Assembly (NCBI GenBank): GCA_024734495.1
Contig: JALMQS010000153.1
Coordinates: 13,482,299 to 13,546,298 of the forward strand
DNA: 64,000 bases
Direction of reading: 5' to 3'
DNA from: Forficula auricularia
Lineage: Eukaryota; Arthropoda; Insecta; Dermaptera; Forficulidae
The notes beneath the pieces are model-generated. The model was not told where the DNA came from. It did not search any database and saw only the letters and a list, made by a program, of their open reading frames with translations. The translations under genes were made by a program, and so were the position numbers. Each line of letters begins with the position of its first letter. Within the stretch, counting starts at the first letter, position 1. This document shows, piece by piece, positions 11,489 through 23,262 of this stretch.

Positions 11489-12752
11489 ATCCTTTAACAA
11501 AAAAAAAAAAAATAATAATAATAATATTAATAATTGATCCGAGACATCTCAAATCTTTCAAAATATGTTTTTTATTATAACTATACCTAATAGAAGAAAA
11601 CACAAATTTTGTATTTATTTCTGTTCATAGCCGATCGCCGTCTATTTTATCACAATCACAATTTGTAAATCTCAACACTCTTAAACTAGCAACGTAAAAT
11701 GGTTTCACCCTTAGAGTTGGATAAATTATCATATATTGAAATCTAGCCAATCTTTTTAAAAATCTCTCTTTGTTTGATTTCTTAACTCTCTTAATCTTAA
11801 AACAACACCACGTGAATACTCCATTGTTGTTATTATATCATCAATGAAGAAAAATTTTATTGTAATCGTTATACAAAAATTTTATGTGTTTGTATATTAT
11901 TATTGTAAAAGTTATTAAGATGTATTTCATCTATAACAAATGTAACTACAGATGGTCCAATTAACTTTGCGATACTTGCTGTTACGATTAAGAAAAAAAA
12001 TATTATTATTATTTTTGACTATTACATATAAAATATATATCATTAATTAAGTTATTGTATATTAAAAGAACTAAAATCATCAGATAAATAAATAATCTTT
12101 GTTACATTAAAAGTATGATTTATTAGAACGAAAAATATATATTTAAAAAAAAAATCATTGAAATGTGAATAAATTTAATTTTCCTTTTTTTTAGATTTTA
12201 CATATAACAATTGATAAATAAATAAATATATAATAATTTTATGATGAAAATTTCTGATTAAAAATTTATAGCAAAGTTGTAGAATAAATTTAAAAAAAAT
12301 GAATTATAATGATAAAAAAATTGTAACTAATTTTGTATTCTAGATATACTACTGAATATTATAATAATAATGAAATGAAGATTTATGGTAAAATTCATCT
12401 TGGGAGAAGAGGTAAGATTTTTTGTTATTTCCAAAAATTGCTATCAAAATAATAGCGAACAAGTAATAGTATAATAATAAAGATTTATAAAGCGATTTAT
12501 CAAGGATTAGGCGTCCAGAAAAAAATCTTAAAACAATGTGAACTTTCCGTTTATTTGAAACCTTCATCAGAAAAACTAGAAAATTAGAAGAGTAGTAATA
12601 TAATAAAAATACATAATATAATTAAAGATAATACCTATATGAAAGCCACTAAGCTTATTTAATTGATCTAATGTTGTAAGTTTTACGAAACGAAAAATAT
12701 ATCGTAATATAAGCATGAGAAGGGTTTTTTTTATATATGATCAATTTTATTA
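11489..12752. other. AT-rich spacer with one hammerhead-like motif on the minus strand
   Basis: Mostly A/T-rich filler. At 12541-12570, read on the minus strand, CTGATGA is followed by a GTTT/AAAC hairpin and GGAAAG, the same layout found at other loci in the window but with no clear foldback around it. No gene is supported. Confidence 0.4.
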
Positions 12753-13461
12753 GTTTTTAACCGACTTAAAAAAAGGAGGAGGTTCTCTATTCGACTGAAT
12801 TTTTTTTTTTTTTTTTTTGCATATGTTACCTCATATCTCCGCCAATTGTAAACCGATTTTGAAAATTTTTTTTGCATTGATTTCAGTCTACCTTCCGATT
12901 GGTCCCATTTTTTTCATAGGTATTAAACCTTTTTTGTTAGGTTTGTTCAGGCCTAACTTCTTTGTTTATGAACCGATTTCGATGATTCTTTTTTAATTGG
13001 AAAGGGGGTATTTAAGGGATGGTGCCATATTAATTTGATCAAGTTCTGATGATATGATCACTATTAATGACATCACTAAAAAGAGAAAAATAAAAATAAT
13101 TTTTAAGAAAAAAATGAAACCGACTTCAAAAAATTAAATGCAATTAATTATTATCTTATTTATCTTATTTAGTTACAAGTAAACGACGAAATATTAACAT
13201 GAAATTACTTTTTGATGTCGGTACCAAACAAACTATACATATAAGCGAGCATACCCTCCAAACGTACTAAGTAAGATCGGTCGAGTGCGATTCATAAAAG
13301 GTATATGTTTAGCACCGACTTCAAAAAGTAATTTCATGTTAGTATTTCGTCGTTTAGTTGTAAGTAAATAATATAATAATTATTTTATACCTTTTAGTGT
13401 ATTTTATTTGTTGCATTTTATTTTTTGAAGTCGGTTTTATTTTTTTCTTAAAAATTATTAT
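12753..13461 (-). repeat. GAAGTCGG foldback family, copy 1
   Basis: Copy 1 of a ~700-bp family. In element orientation a foldback with ~145-bp arms (here 13095-13461) is followed by a ~350-bp tail ending in GAAGTCGGTTAAAAA. Arms carry ACCGACTTC at both outer and inner ends. The loop between the arms has the same orientation as copy 4 and opposite to copies 2 and 3. No transposase is present. The GAAGTCGGTT tail resembles a repeat I recall from insect genomes; a database search would settle this. Confidence 0.85.
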
Positions 13462-13510
13462 TTTTTTTATTGGTGGATATTTTTAGTTGTTTCAAGTCCA
13501 TTTTAATAAT

Positions 13511-13864
13511 AAATAAAAGATTCACGGGTTTTTGGACAATTTTTTTAATTAAAATTAAATATCAATTTTCCTACGACGTTTCGTCCTTTTTCAGGGCTTT
13601 TTCAAGTACTCAATTACTAGACTAAAGAAATTTTCTCTATGATTTAAGATTGTTTTTTGAAAATTGGTTGTTAACTTATTATGGGATGAATATTATGAAT
13701 ACACTATTTATTTTCTCGATGGCCTCACTATTTTAACAACGATTAATGTTTTAAGTAATTGAGTACTTGAAAAAGTCCTGAAAAAGGACGAAACGTAGTA
13801 CAAAAATTGATATATAACATTAATAAAAAAAATTGTCCAAAAACCCGTGAATCTTTTATTTATT
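13511..13864. repeat. Foldback with ~105-bp arms and ~150-bp loop
   Basis: The left arm starts AATAAATAAAAGATTCACGG and includes GACGTTTCGTCC; the right arm is its near-complement. On the plus strand 13777-13796 reads CCTGAAAAAGGACGAAACGT, a degenerate form of the CTGAWGA-hairpin-GAAAC layout. The loop is unique AT-rich DNA. Confidence 0.85.
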
Positions 13865-15369
13865 GATTGATATGTTATTAGTTTAGTAATTTTCCATTTA
13901 TACTGATGAAAGTTTCAATTAAGCCAGGGTCCTTTCTGAATGCATAATCTCTGATAATCTGTTTATAAATGCATAATATATACTAAAAAAGGTGAATAAA
14001 TTCCATTTCAATTTATAGTAATTATGATATTATGACAACCTTCATATAATATTAAGAATTAATCAAAATTTCTTTAAATTATTCATTAATGTATCTAGAT
14101 ACCTTTGGCAAAAAATACTAGAATAAAGAGGCTATTAGGAATTGTTGATTTCTTGTAATTCAACATTAAACTACTACTCAAGGTGAACAACATGTTTTGG
14201 AATCGAACGAGAAAAAATATCATTCAAGGGGGTAGGATATGCAACCAAATCGACTTGTCTGTCAATCCGTTGCATATTTCATCAGACTTGTTAAAAATTA
14301 CGTATTTAAATAAAATGAAATAGAAATATTTATGAGCTTAGAAGTATTAGCACATAATAAAATTTTTTACTGCATATCCCTGGCTAAATGGACTATTATA
14401 CCATACTAGGCAAAAAAATACTTATACTGTGACACAAACAATAAATTTTTCATTGGTACTTTGTACGTCTGGAAGCCGCCTCAAAAAGTATCTACACTTT
14501 TTTAAAAACACATTAAATTATGGGAAAATATTTTCTTTGGTTCTATTATTTTATTTATTTAGAAAATTTAATCTGTTTCTGCCCTTTTTGTAGCATATTT
14601 AAAAAACGCTCGAGAATCAATATCACATTTTCTTATCGAAATATCTAAGAAATTGCAAAACCGTTTTTTGCTTAACCGAAATTATATTTTCAAGTTTATT
14701 ACCACATCCATCAGAAATCTAAAGCCAAAACAATTGTATAATATTTATTGGGATTGCTCAAAATAATGATTTAATGATATTTTTTCCGATTTCCAAAATA
14801 AATATTTAAAGAACAGATAAGATCATATGTAATCACTAAAAAATACTAAGCAAATTAATTGTCATGGTTTAGACAAATATATTATAGACTTCATCAGAAG
14901 GTTAATTTTGTATTAAAATTTAAAACTAAAATTACATCGATGCGTAATAATATGATGAATAAATAAATATATCGACAGGTTTAATTTTATGTTATTTTAT
15001 AGTTTTGAGTTCAAATTTGATCTTTATTATTTTTAATAAACGGTCGTTTTTCAATTTGAATTTCCTAAATATTTTCATATGTAAAGTGAATCAAGTTGAG
15101 CGCGTTGCTTATGGTACTTTAAAACTCTACCGCTTGGAGTCACTAAATACCCCTCGAGGTATAGGTATATTAAACCAAGGGCCAATTCCGATCTAAACAA
15201 GTCTCAGTAAGTTATTAGTAATTCTAAAAATCTGGTATTTTAAACACACTACATGGCTTTACCATTTTCTTACCCGTTCTCGTATGTTTATATCAGTATG
15301 ATTTTATTACTTCTACATTGCAAATAAATATGTATTTATTTTTTTAGCCTCGGATACTATAGTCGATTT
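13865..15369. other. AT-rich spacer
   Basis: No gene or clear element. CTTCTGATGAAG on the minus strand near 14885-14896 is followed by a weak hairpin and TAAAC, possibly a decayed member of the motif seen elsewhere. Otherwise nothing is recognised. Confidence 0.45.
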
Positions 15370-15465
15370 AACAAAGGAATTATTATTTAACGGGTTATAG
15401 TGGTGTTTCACAAAGACCTCTTTGTGAAACACCACTATAACCCGTTAAATAATAATTCCTTTGTT
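15370..15465. repeat. Perfect 96-bp palindrome
   Basis: The arms AACAAAGGAATTATTATTTA.. pair without visible mismatch to a centre at 15417/15418. Just to the right is TGTTTCACTATAAACCAACACC, the inverted form of the GGTGTTGGT..GTGAAAC motif. TATAGTCGATTTA occurs on both sides (near 15358 and 15508), as if the palindrome plus motif had been inserted there with a duplicated flank. Confidence 0.9.
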
Positions 15466-15524
15466 TAATATGTTTCACTATAAACCAACACCGCTTTCCC
15501 TAAACTTTATAGTCGATTTAGCTA

Positions 15525-15935
15525 GAAGGGGAAAGAATGAGGTAATTCGTGGAATTCTTTTATAATTTTAAGTTAAGCCAATGCCGACAAGTATAAAAAT
15601 ACCTAAAATAGCCACGTTTTGGTAATCTCCGTAATTTTAAAGATATTTTTTTTAATTAAACCAAATTCTACCTACAAAGATATTTACAGAGATATCTCAC
15701 GCCCCATGATAAAAAATTTTTTTTTCTTATTTTGGACTCCATACTTCCAAAAAAAAAAAATCGATTAAAATTTTAAAACAATTTTTGATTTCGAGTAAAA
15801 TAAATACTAATAACTTGAAATTTCCAGTATGTATTTTATTTGGTTTACAAGTTATAATGTTCAGACAGAAAGACAACATAGAGACGATAAGTAATAGGGT
15901 CTCGTTTTACTTTTTAAACGGAAACTTTTAATAAG
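15525..15935 (+). repeat. Dispersed ~400-bp repeat, copy A
   Basis: Shares an ordered series of blocks with 21240-21630: GTGGAATTCTTTTATAATTT, TAATTTTAAGTTAA, GACAAGTATAAAAAT, a block of A/T, GACAGAAAGACAACA, then AATAGGG and TTTTACTTTTTAAACGGAA. The last block resembles the TAGGGTTCCGTTTT end of repeats I recall from insects. Non-coding and diverged. Confidence 0.65.
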
Positions 15936-16013
15936 ATTCAGGCTTAGGCATGAAAATGCATAAACTTTTTTCCTAAAATAAAAAAAAATATTTATAAGTA
16001 AACCAGCTGCGAA

Positions 16014-16040
16014 GCCCGCCTTCGGCCGGCATCTTGCTAG
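16014..16040 (+). mobile_element. Helitron-like 3' terminal hairpin and CTAG
   Basis: GCCCGCC, a TTC loop and GGCCGGC form a 7-bp stem with one C-C mismatch, followed six bases later by CTAG. Helitrons end in a short GC hairpin 5-15 bases before CTRR. The next base is C rather than the usual T, and no 5' end was located, so this is a candidate end only. Confidence 0.4.
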
Positions 16041-17330
16041 CCAGAGGGCTACTTTGTCATGAACTATTAGTGTTTTTTTAAATTATAATTTAAATTAATA
16101 AATCTTATTTGTCATGGACTATTAGTTCGTTTTAAAAATAAAAAAATCCCGTCAAGCTGATTATAATAAGTATAGATACATTATAAAAATAGCCAAATTT
16201 TTACAAAACAGCGCACCGAATTTTGATAAATTTTATTTTTTCTTTCTTAAGAAGGTTCTTTCGCGACAATCCACACAAAAAGTTTTAACCTCGTAACCGC
16301 TCTATAAATATGAACGGTGCTAAAATTTTAGGTTATGTTTTTTAACGTGACTGTACTTTTTACACTGCTATATTTTCTTTATGAATGGATCGTTTCCAAA
16401 TAATTGATATTATATCCCCTCGACTAAAAATAATGGCCCAAATATGTTTTTTTTTTATTTTTTATCCAAACTACGATGTAAATAATTTCAATTTTTTTTA
16501 AGTTACTCCGAATATATTATTCTAACAAAAAATAGTTTTTCATTAAGATGTTGAAAGTCCTTCAATGAAAAAAAATAAAAAAAAAGATCATTTTTCCAAC
16601 CTTTCCCAATCTGGAATATGTAAAAAAATTAATTTTTAATTGAAATTATTTCATGTTTTTTTGGTAAATTGTCTTCAAATTTTAACAGTGTGTTTATTAT
16701 GATGCTTTTAATAACTTATATTCCAAGTTTCAAAGACTTCTTGAATTTTTGCATTTGTGAAAGAACTACCTTAATTAAGCTAATTGATTGATATTAAGAA
16801 AAACGCTAATCCAAAGTTGTATATTGAGCATTTATGTTGAATTTTTGCATATAATTGGAGTTTAGATAAACACCCTCATCAATTTGTTTCATTTGAATTC
16901 GCTTGTGTTTTTATTTCTCCCTTGAGTTGTAATATGTATAATTGAAAAATTATATTTACTCTGAACGGTCAATTTTATTTAAATCATTAATATTATTTAT
17001 AAATTATATATTATTATTTCTTAACTGCCGCTCTCGATCCGATTAATCAATTATTTAACTTGTTTCATGAATGAATGGAAAACACGAAGGAACGAAAAAA
17101 TGAATGAATACTCTCTCTATATATTAAATGCCATCTCCTTTCAAGTTTTCCCGATGGCTGGTTTGCGTGTTGCATACGTTCGATTAATCATAGATATTCA
17201 TCTTTTATTATATCGTTCAAATTCTAATAGTCTAAAAAAAAAAAAAAAAAAAAAAATTCACCAACCTGTTGAATTGATTTAAAATGAAATTTAGTAGAAT
17301 TCTCACATTAGAGAAATCAAGTAATACAAA
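16041..17330. other. AT-rich spacer with a 23-bp A tract
   Basis: No supported gene. A run of about 23 A residues occurs at 17234-17256. If it is a retroelement tail, the body to its left is not recognisable. Confidence 0.5.
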
Positions 17331-17994
17331 TAATTTTTAAGAAAAAAATAAAACCGACTTCAAAAAAATTAAATGCAACAAATAAAATACACTAAAAGGT
17401 ATAAAATAATTATTAACTTATTTAGTTACAACTAAACTACAAAATATTAACATGAAATTACTTTTTGTACTCGGTGCCAATGCTATTCATAAAAGGTATA
17501 TGTTTGGCACCGACTTAAAAAAGTAATTTCATGTTAATATTTCGTAGTTTAGTTGTAACTAAATAAGTTAATAATTATTTTATACCTTTTACTGTATTTT
17601 ATTTGTTGCATTTAATTTTTTGAAGTCGGTTTTATTTTTTTCTTAAAAATTATTTTTATTTTTCTCTTTTTAGTGATGTTATTAATAGTTATCATATCAT
17701 CAGAGCTTGACCAAATTAATATGGCACCATCCCTAAGATACCCCTTTTCCAATAAAAAAAGAATCATCGAAATCGGTTTATAAACAAAGAAGTTAGGCAT
17801 GAGCAAACCTAACAAAAAAGGTCTAATACCTATGAAAAAAAATGGGACCAATCAGAAGGTAGACTGAACCCAATGCAATTTTTTTTTTCAAAATCGGTTC
17901 ACAATTGGCGGAGATATGAGGTAACATAGACACACAAAACAAAAAAAATCAGTCGAATAGAGAACCTCCTTCTTTTTTGAAGTCGGTTAAAAAC
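17331..17994 (+). repeat. GAAGTCGG foldback family, copy 2
   Basis: Starts TAATTTTTAAGAAAAAAATA and ends GAAGTCGGTTAAAAAC. Same design as copies 1, 3 and 4, but most of the loop between the foldback arms is deleted; the surviving loop end (ATTCATAAAAGGTATATGTT) lies beside the right arm, as in copy 3. A 79-codon frame on the minus strand of the tail is shared with copy 3 and reflects the repeat sequence, not a demonstrated protein. Confidence 0.85.
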
Positions 17995-18410
17995 TACGAT
18001 TGAGTCAATTTATCGATTATAAAGAAAAAAGTTCACGCTACTAGATTCTCAAATCTACTTTAATTAAGTTCATGAAATTAAATAAATAACTATATAAATA
18101 AAATAATTAAGAAAATATGAAAAAAATTTATTTTTGAATCATAAAATTTTATATTTATTTAAATTCAAAATATTTTTATTTTTAATATCAAGGTAGGATG
18201 CTCGAGGGAATTTTCTTGACTAGATTCGAAGTTAAGGCCGCGGAGAGTATTTAGACATTTACTCGATTTTTTCTGATTTACTACATTTTACATCTGGAAG
18301 CTCAGTAAATAGAAAGCTCATAATCTGATGAGTTCTTCTGTTAGGACAATATTAACAAAAAAGTATTTTAATAAAAGGGCAGTTCTAAAAACGTTTTAAT
18401 ATACGGGGTG

Positions 18411-18592
18411 TTCCATTTAAAAAAATAAAGTTGCTACGACTTTTCGATGGAAGCCGAAACGTCGCAATGCTGAAAATATTTTAGATCGATAGAAAAGGTA
18501 AGAAAATGTAAGGTGCTAAATTTTCAGAAAAATCCTACGTTCCGTTTCCCATAAACGTCTAACGTCCCATCGACTGTGAATCACCCTATATA
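18411..18592. mobile_element. Possible MITE with GGGTGTTCCATT ends
   Basis: The left boundary CGGGGTGTTCCATTT and the inverted right boundary AGGGTGATTCACAG share GGGTGWTYCA. TATA lies on both outer sides. GGGTGTTCCATT-type ends occur in many insect repeats. The interior is non-coding. Assignment is weak because only about 12 bp are shared. Confidence 0.4.
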
Positions 18593-18676
18593 TAAGCTAT
18601 ACAAAGTGCGAAGACCACCTCAATCAAATTTTTAAATAGATTAAATAGAATAAAAAATAAATAAAATTAATAAATA

Positions 18677-19555
18677 GACCCTGGTAGAAAAAGTGACCAG
18701 AATATCTGGTTTCAATCCAAATCTGGTCGCATTACTAAGGTTAGAAACTTTCCATTAAATGGTCAGATTATCGCCGGTTGTTCTGCCCAGAATCTGGTGG
18801 TATAGTTATGACCAGATTCTGGGTAGATGTTTTGCCCAGAATATGGTCGGATGGTTATGGCCAGAATCAACTAAGAAAAACTGATATTTTCTAACAATAA
18901 TAACAATAAATAAATAAAACAATAGCTTTTTGTTTAATTAATCACTTAATTTTACTCTTATCATTTTATAAAATTAATAGAAAGCTATAGATTTGCATTA
19001 ATGTACATTGTACATATAGAACTCATACTTATACTAAGTATTTATAGCCAATTTCGTTCATTTAAATCTTATGGGACGGCGGCCGAGCTGATAGTCACCA
19101 TATCTCAACATTGTATTCTGCAAACACAACATCACAGGTTCAATCCCAGCCCGAAGCAAAAATTTCAAAATGGATTTTTCAAAAATAATAATAATTTCAG
19201 CTCTACCAACCAAAGAAGGCAACAGGAAACAACTTCACCAAAAATATTTCTTTAAAAAACCATCGACTACCGTGGAGGATACATTGAAGAACAAGCGATC
19301 TTTTTATTTTATGGGCATATCCTTCTACTCTGTTCTTTTCACGATGGAGGGGCCAGCCCATACAGGCCTTTAGGGGATCCACCTTCTGGTGTATCTCCTT
19401 CTCACATCAATATCATTAAAAAAAAAAAAAAATATTCTGACCAGAACCATGGCAGATTATTTGACCATCACAGACCATCCAAACCGGCCACCATGTGGCT
19501 GTAACAATCTTACATTTACATTAAATTTCTGGTCAGATTTTATGGTAATTTTAAA
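18677..19555. repeat. CCAGAATCTGG-rich repeat interrupted by a SINE
   Basis: Many copies of CCAGAWTCTGG, GACCAGA or their complements occur at 18680-18870 and again at 19435-19545, separated by a SINE-like insert at about 19072-19431. The outer parts TAGAAAAAGTGACCAGAAT and, inverted, CATAAAATCTGACCAGAAAT suggest imperfect terminal inverted repeats. Non-coding. The class is undetermined. The repeat at 19558-20085 directly abuts it and may be part of the same element. Confidence 0.55.
19072..19431 (+). mobile_element. tRNA-derived SINE candidate with A tail
   Basis: The head has GGCCGAGCTGATAGTC (A-box of a Leu/Ser-type tRNA) and a perfect B-box GGTTCAATCCC about 55 bases later, consistent with an internal Pol III promoter. 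The body is about 300 bp and richer in G+C than its surroundings. It ends with about 14 A residues at 19418-19431. Target duplications were not clear. It splits the CCAGA-rich repeat, so it inserted later. Two overlapping open frames of 67-84 codons inside the body are not considered genes. Confidence 0.6.
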
Positions 19556-19557
19556 TT

Positions 19558-20085
19558 AATCCCTAATAGTCTGAAACAGGTCTGGGCTTGTATTTGGCAG
19601 GTTTTAACTTGTATTTCGCATCCTTGCAATACGTCTTAGCTCTAAAGAAAGAGAGATCAATCTATCGGCGCTCTATGTCGTTATTTTCATCGATCAGCTT
19701 CTAATGAAAGAATTGCTCACCCGCACATTAAATAATAAAAATGTGAAAACTTTTTCAAGACTTAGTACACTGAGCTGCCCTAGTAATTATTAATAAACTT
19801 AAATATAAATTGTTCATTTATGCCCATACTATACCATCCTCTTAAAATCTCTATAGAATAATTAAAAAAATAATATTGTCTGACTTTTCAAACGAATATT
19901 CCAAAATCTATTATAATCAGTACTATGTATTGATACAAATGAACTTTTTGACTTTCCGTTCTTGGGCTATCGTGGGTATCGGAATTCAGACATACAAAGA
20001 GAAAAAATTCATATAGTTGAAAAATATTTTTCTCCGCGTTTCAGACATTTTAAAGCACAATGATCAAATATTTATTTTTAGGACT
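19558..20085 (+). repeat. Dispersed ~520-bp repeat, copy A
   Basis: Matches 47879-48373 in inverted orientation through most of its length: TAGTCTGAAACAGGTCTGG, GAGAGA near ATCGGCGCT, ACTTTTTGACTTTCCGTTCT, TTTTTCTCCGCGTTTCAGAC and AAAGCACAATGA blocks keep their order. No coding frame. A fragment of the CTCCGCGTTTCAGA block recurs at 42548-42565. Confidence 0.75.
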
Positions 20086-20189
20086 GATTGAATACATTTA
20101 ATTTGCATTATCCCTTCTAAGAGCCCGCCAGTCAGTTGTCAACTATATGAAAAGAATTAAAACATCACCAGAAGAAGCTGAAGGGAATA

Positions 20190-20940
20190 TCTACTCTTAT
20201 TAAACGAGCAAAAATTGTATATTTATTTATATATATATTTGTTTGTATATATATTTGTCTTAGTTCTATTTTGAAAACGGCTCTACCGATTTTGATTAAA
20301 TTCATGGGTTAGGGGGTTTTTGGGGTGACAATTCGATCTGTCACGGTCTCATCTTCGACAAAATTGTTTTTGATGGGTTTTTTCGTAATCAAATTAATTA
20401 TTCTCAGGTAGACAAATCCCATTCTTAGTGTTTTAAAAAAGGTTACGCTTTTCCTTTTGTACCCAGGCAGAAAATGGGTTGGGTTAATCTTTTTTTCTCA
20501 AAGATCTTGAAGAAATATTGTGATTGTGGTGTGTTGTTGTCAAGCATTAACTAAACCCGAACAAAACTCGGTTTTCCAGGTATATATATGTAAGTATTTG
20601 TATTTATTTTTTATTTTAAAAACGGCTCTAATGATTTTGATGAAACAAACTCTATTAACAAGTTTTGAGGATGAGAAAGCGATCTTGATGCGGAGCGGGG
20701 GTAGATGTGGTGGATGTGGGGGGCAGTGGTGGGGGATCCGTGGGTAGGGCGAGGTTTCGGGGGTGGGGAGTACAGTGGTCGAATACTATATAGATATATT
20801 TGTATTTTTTTCATTTGAAAACAGCTCTCAAATAAAAATCGACCTTTTTATCAGAATTTTAAATTAAAAATAATATTAAAATAAATATTTTAACTGAAGG
20901 AAGAAGTTACCGAGCATCGCTCGGTGCCTCCAGGTACTAA
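20190..20940 (+). mobile_element. Non-autonomous Helitron, copy 1
   Basis: The 5' end TCTACTCTTATTAAACGAGC follows an A. The 3' end has the hairpin ACCGAGC/GCTCGGT at 20909-20926 and terminates CTAA (20937-20940) followed by T, fitting Helitron insertion between A and T with 5' TC and 3' CTRR. AACGGCTCTACCGATTTTGA near the 5' end is partly duplicated at 20620. The same ends, and the blocks GACAATTCGATCTGTCACGG and AAAAATCGACCTTTTT, occur at 53245-53963. There is no Rep/helicase, so it needed a helper. Short open frames inside are GC-rich repeat by-products. Confidence 0.8.
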
Positions 20941-21239
20941 TATATTATCCGCTCTGTTTAAATAAAAAATCTAATGTTCAATTTGAAAAAAATAACGAAA
21001 ATTCTCTGATGCGTTTACCGATAAATTTTGCAAAAAAGAGCCAAGAATAAAGTAAAATTTAAAAAAATGAAGGTCTATTTTTTGGACAAAATCCCCTGGA
21101 TGAAAAGTCACCGCCCACCACTGATATATATTTGGTATATTACTAACTGAATAATCCATCGCTCCATGAATCTCATTCGTCGAATCACCTAGAGGCAGGC
21201 AGTGAAGTGAAAAATGATCAAATTGGTTCTTGTTTGTTG

Positions 21240-21630
21240 TGGATAAAAAAAGGAATAATAGAATTTGTGAATTTTTTCATAATTTTAAGTTAATCTATTT
21301 CTAAGCGCTGACAAGTATAAAAATCACCTAAAAAATACTAATTTGAAGCTCTCGTACACAGTTTTCATCAAAACATATTTTAAAAAATTAAACGTAATTC
21401 TACTTAAAGAGATTTTTACAAGGATATCTGACAGTTTATGATAAAAATAAATCTTATTTTTGATCGCACATTAAATTCGACCCTTAAAACGAATTTTGAT
21501 TAGCTGGGAAATCAATATATTAAATTTCTAAATTTCTAGTTTTTATCCTAATGCTCTCATAAACCGACAGGCAAACAGAAAATTGTAACGAAATTAATAG
21601 GGTACTTTTTTACTTTTTAAATGGAATCCG
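21240..21630 (+). repeat. Dispersed ~400-bp repeat, copy B
   Basis: Diverged second copy of the 15525-15935 repeat in the same orientation, with AGAATTTGTGAATTTTTTC, TAATTTTAAGTTAA, GCTGACAAGTATAAAAAT, ACCGACAGGCAAACAGAA, AATAGGG and TTTTACTTTTTAAATGGAA in order. Non-coding. Confidence 0.65.
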
Positions 21631-21802
21631 AAAAGGGTTGATTTCCAAAGTATCACATTTTGAAGACCTCTAATTTTATCTGTGTGCTTTTATCGTATAA
21701 ATTTCACTTTCATGAAGTGCAATCAACATTTCATATAGGTAAAAGTATTTCACTAAACTCACTATAGGTGACGCTTTTTGTCTCGCCCAAAAATTCAAAA
21801 AA

Positions 21803-22445
21803 CACTGCTCGACAAAAATTAAACAAAATTTTTTCCTCGTAAACCTAACAATGGATTCCAGTAGAGTTTTATACGCTGATTATTATGCACTTTCCCGATT
21901 TTTTACAACACGTCAGAGTTTTGAGATATTATCGGTCAAAATGAGGAAAAAGGCCATTTTGACCTATTTTTAAGTCCCAATAAATATTAAACAGCATTAT
22001 TTGAAATCAAAATGATTTGTTGGCGTAATAGAAAACAGCTTCCTCTTTTGTTTTCAAATCATCGCTTGTTTTTAGCTCAATTAGAACTAGAGTTATAATT
22101 AAAAAAAACTAAGTCCTTATGTTTTTATCTATGTTTATTATCCTGTATAATCACGTAGTTTTAGTTTTTTTAGTTATAACTCGAGTTCTAATTGAGATAA
22201 AAACAAGTGAAAATCGAAGAGGAAGCTGTTTTCTATTACGTCAAAAGAACATTTTGATTTCAAATATAGCTGTTTAATATTTAATGGGACTCCAAAATAG
22301 GTCAAAATGGCCTTTTTCGTCATTTTGATAATATCTCAAAAGTCTGACGTGATATAAAAAATCAGGAAATTGCTTGATAACAGCTTATAAAACTCTACTG
22401 GAATCTATTGTTAGGTTTACGGTGAGAAATTTTTGTTTAATAGTG
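21803..22445. mobile_element. Long-inverted-repeat element with CACTG/CACTA ends, copy 1
   Basis: Arms of about 290 bp run from CACTGCTCGACAAAAATT at the left to a matching inverted end, CACTATTAAACAAAAATT, at the right, leaving a short central loop near 22125. AAA precedes and follows, a candidate 3-bp target duplication. The homologous element at 41353-42006 has TTA on both sides. CACTA/CACTG ends with 3-bp duplications fit the CMC (EnSpm/CACTA) group, but no transposase is present. Arms contain ATTAGAACTNGAGTTATAA and GGCCATTTTGACCTATTTT. Confidence 0.75.
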
Positions 22446-23208
22446 AAATTGATTCACTTATGAACTTCTGAATATTTAGAAGTAAAAACCGTAGTTTTGA
22501 GTTATATCCGTTTAAATTTTGACCATTTTTAAGCAGATAAAAATAGGGCATTTCTTCAATTTTTACCCTCGCTATTATTCTATTCTGAATGAAAATTTGA
22601 TGCTTAATTCAAATATGTAATCAAAAATCATACTCAAATTTAACTCCCATTTTTGATATTCCTTAAAAAACTGATAGAGGAAGATAAGGGTCCTTTTCCT
22701 GACATCATCACATATTTTGAAAATTTTCAAGACGATCGTTTGAGTCGACTGAAATTTATCAAGTCTCTGATTTAGAGCCATGGCAACGGCCGCTAAATAT
22801 TTTTATTATTCAATTATTTTGTCTGCAAGTTGAAAACATTACAAATCACGTTAGAATAAAAGATATATCCACTGACTAATCAATTAAGTTTTTTCTACAA
22901 TCGAGTCATCAATTTCAGTTAATGGAATATTTATCTATCGATAATTAGGAATTCTCTAAAAGGACAATTCATTGTATCTGCTTGGAAAAGAATTTAAACA
23001 TTATTTTTTTACTTAGTACTCTTTATGGAGAGTACAAAAAATTTTGGTAATGAAAAATCTCAATTTAGAAAGGTTCAGGATATATCTGATTGCCCTTGGC
23101 CTATGAACTGAATGCAAGACTGCCGGACTGCCTGTCGCCAAACTCAGACATCTTCAATCATTCTCTATAAAAAATATATAATAATAATTTATTTTCTAAG
23201 CTTAAATA
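22446..23208. other. Spacer, nothing recognised
   Basis: AT-rich, no gene or repeat boundary supported. Confidence 0.55.
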
Positions 23209-23262
23209 GGCGGCCAAGTGCGAGTTAGGCTCGCATGCCAAGGGCTTTGTACTTTATATCTT
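23209..23262 (+). repeat. Insect dispersed-repeat terminus (GGCCAAGTGCGAGT)
   Basis: AGGCGGCCAAGTGCGAGTTA followed by GGCTCGCATGCC and AAGGGCTTTGTAC resembles a conserved repeat end that I recall from insect genomes, where it is usually followed by AGGGTTCCGTA. Only this end is recognisable; the body downstream has decayed. Confidence 0.5.

Noticed and set aside
11305..11580. 91-codon open frame
   Set aside because: Lies across the foldback at 11309-11488 and an A tract; no protein-like composition.
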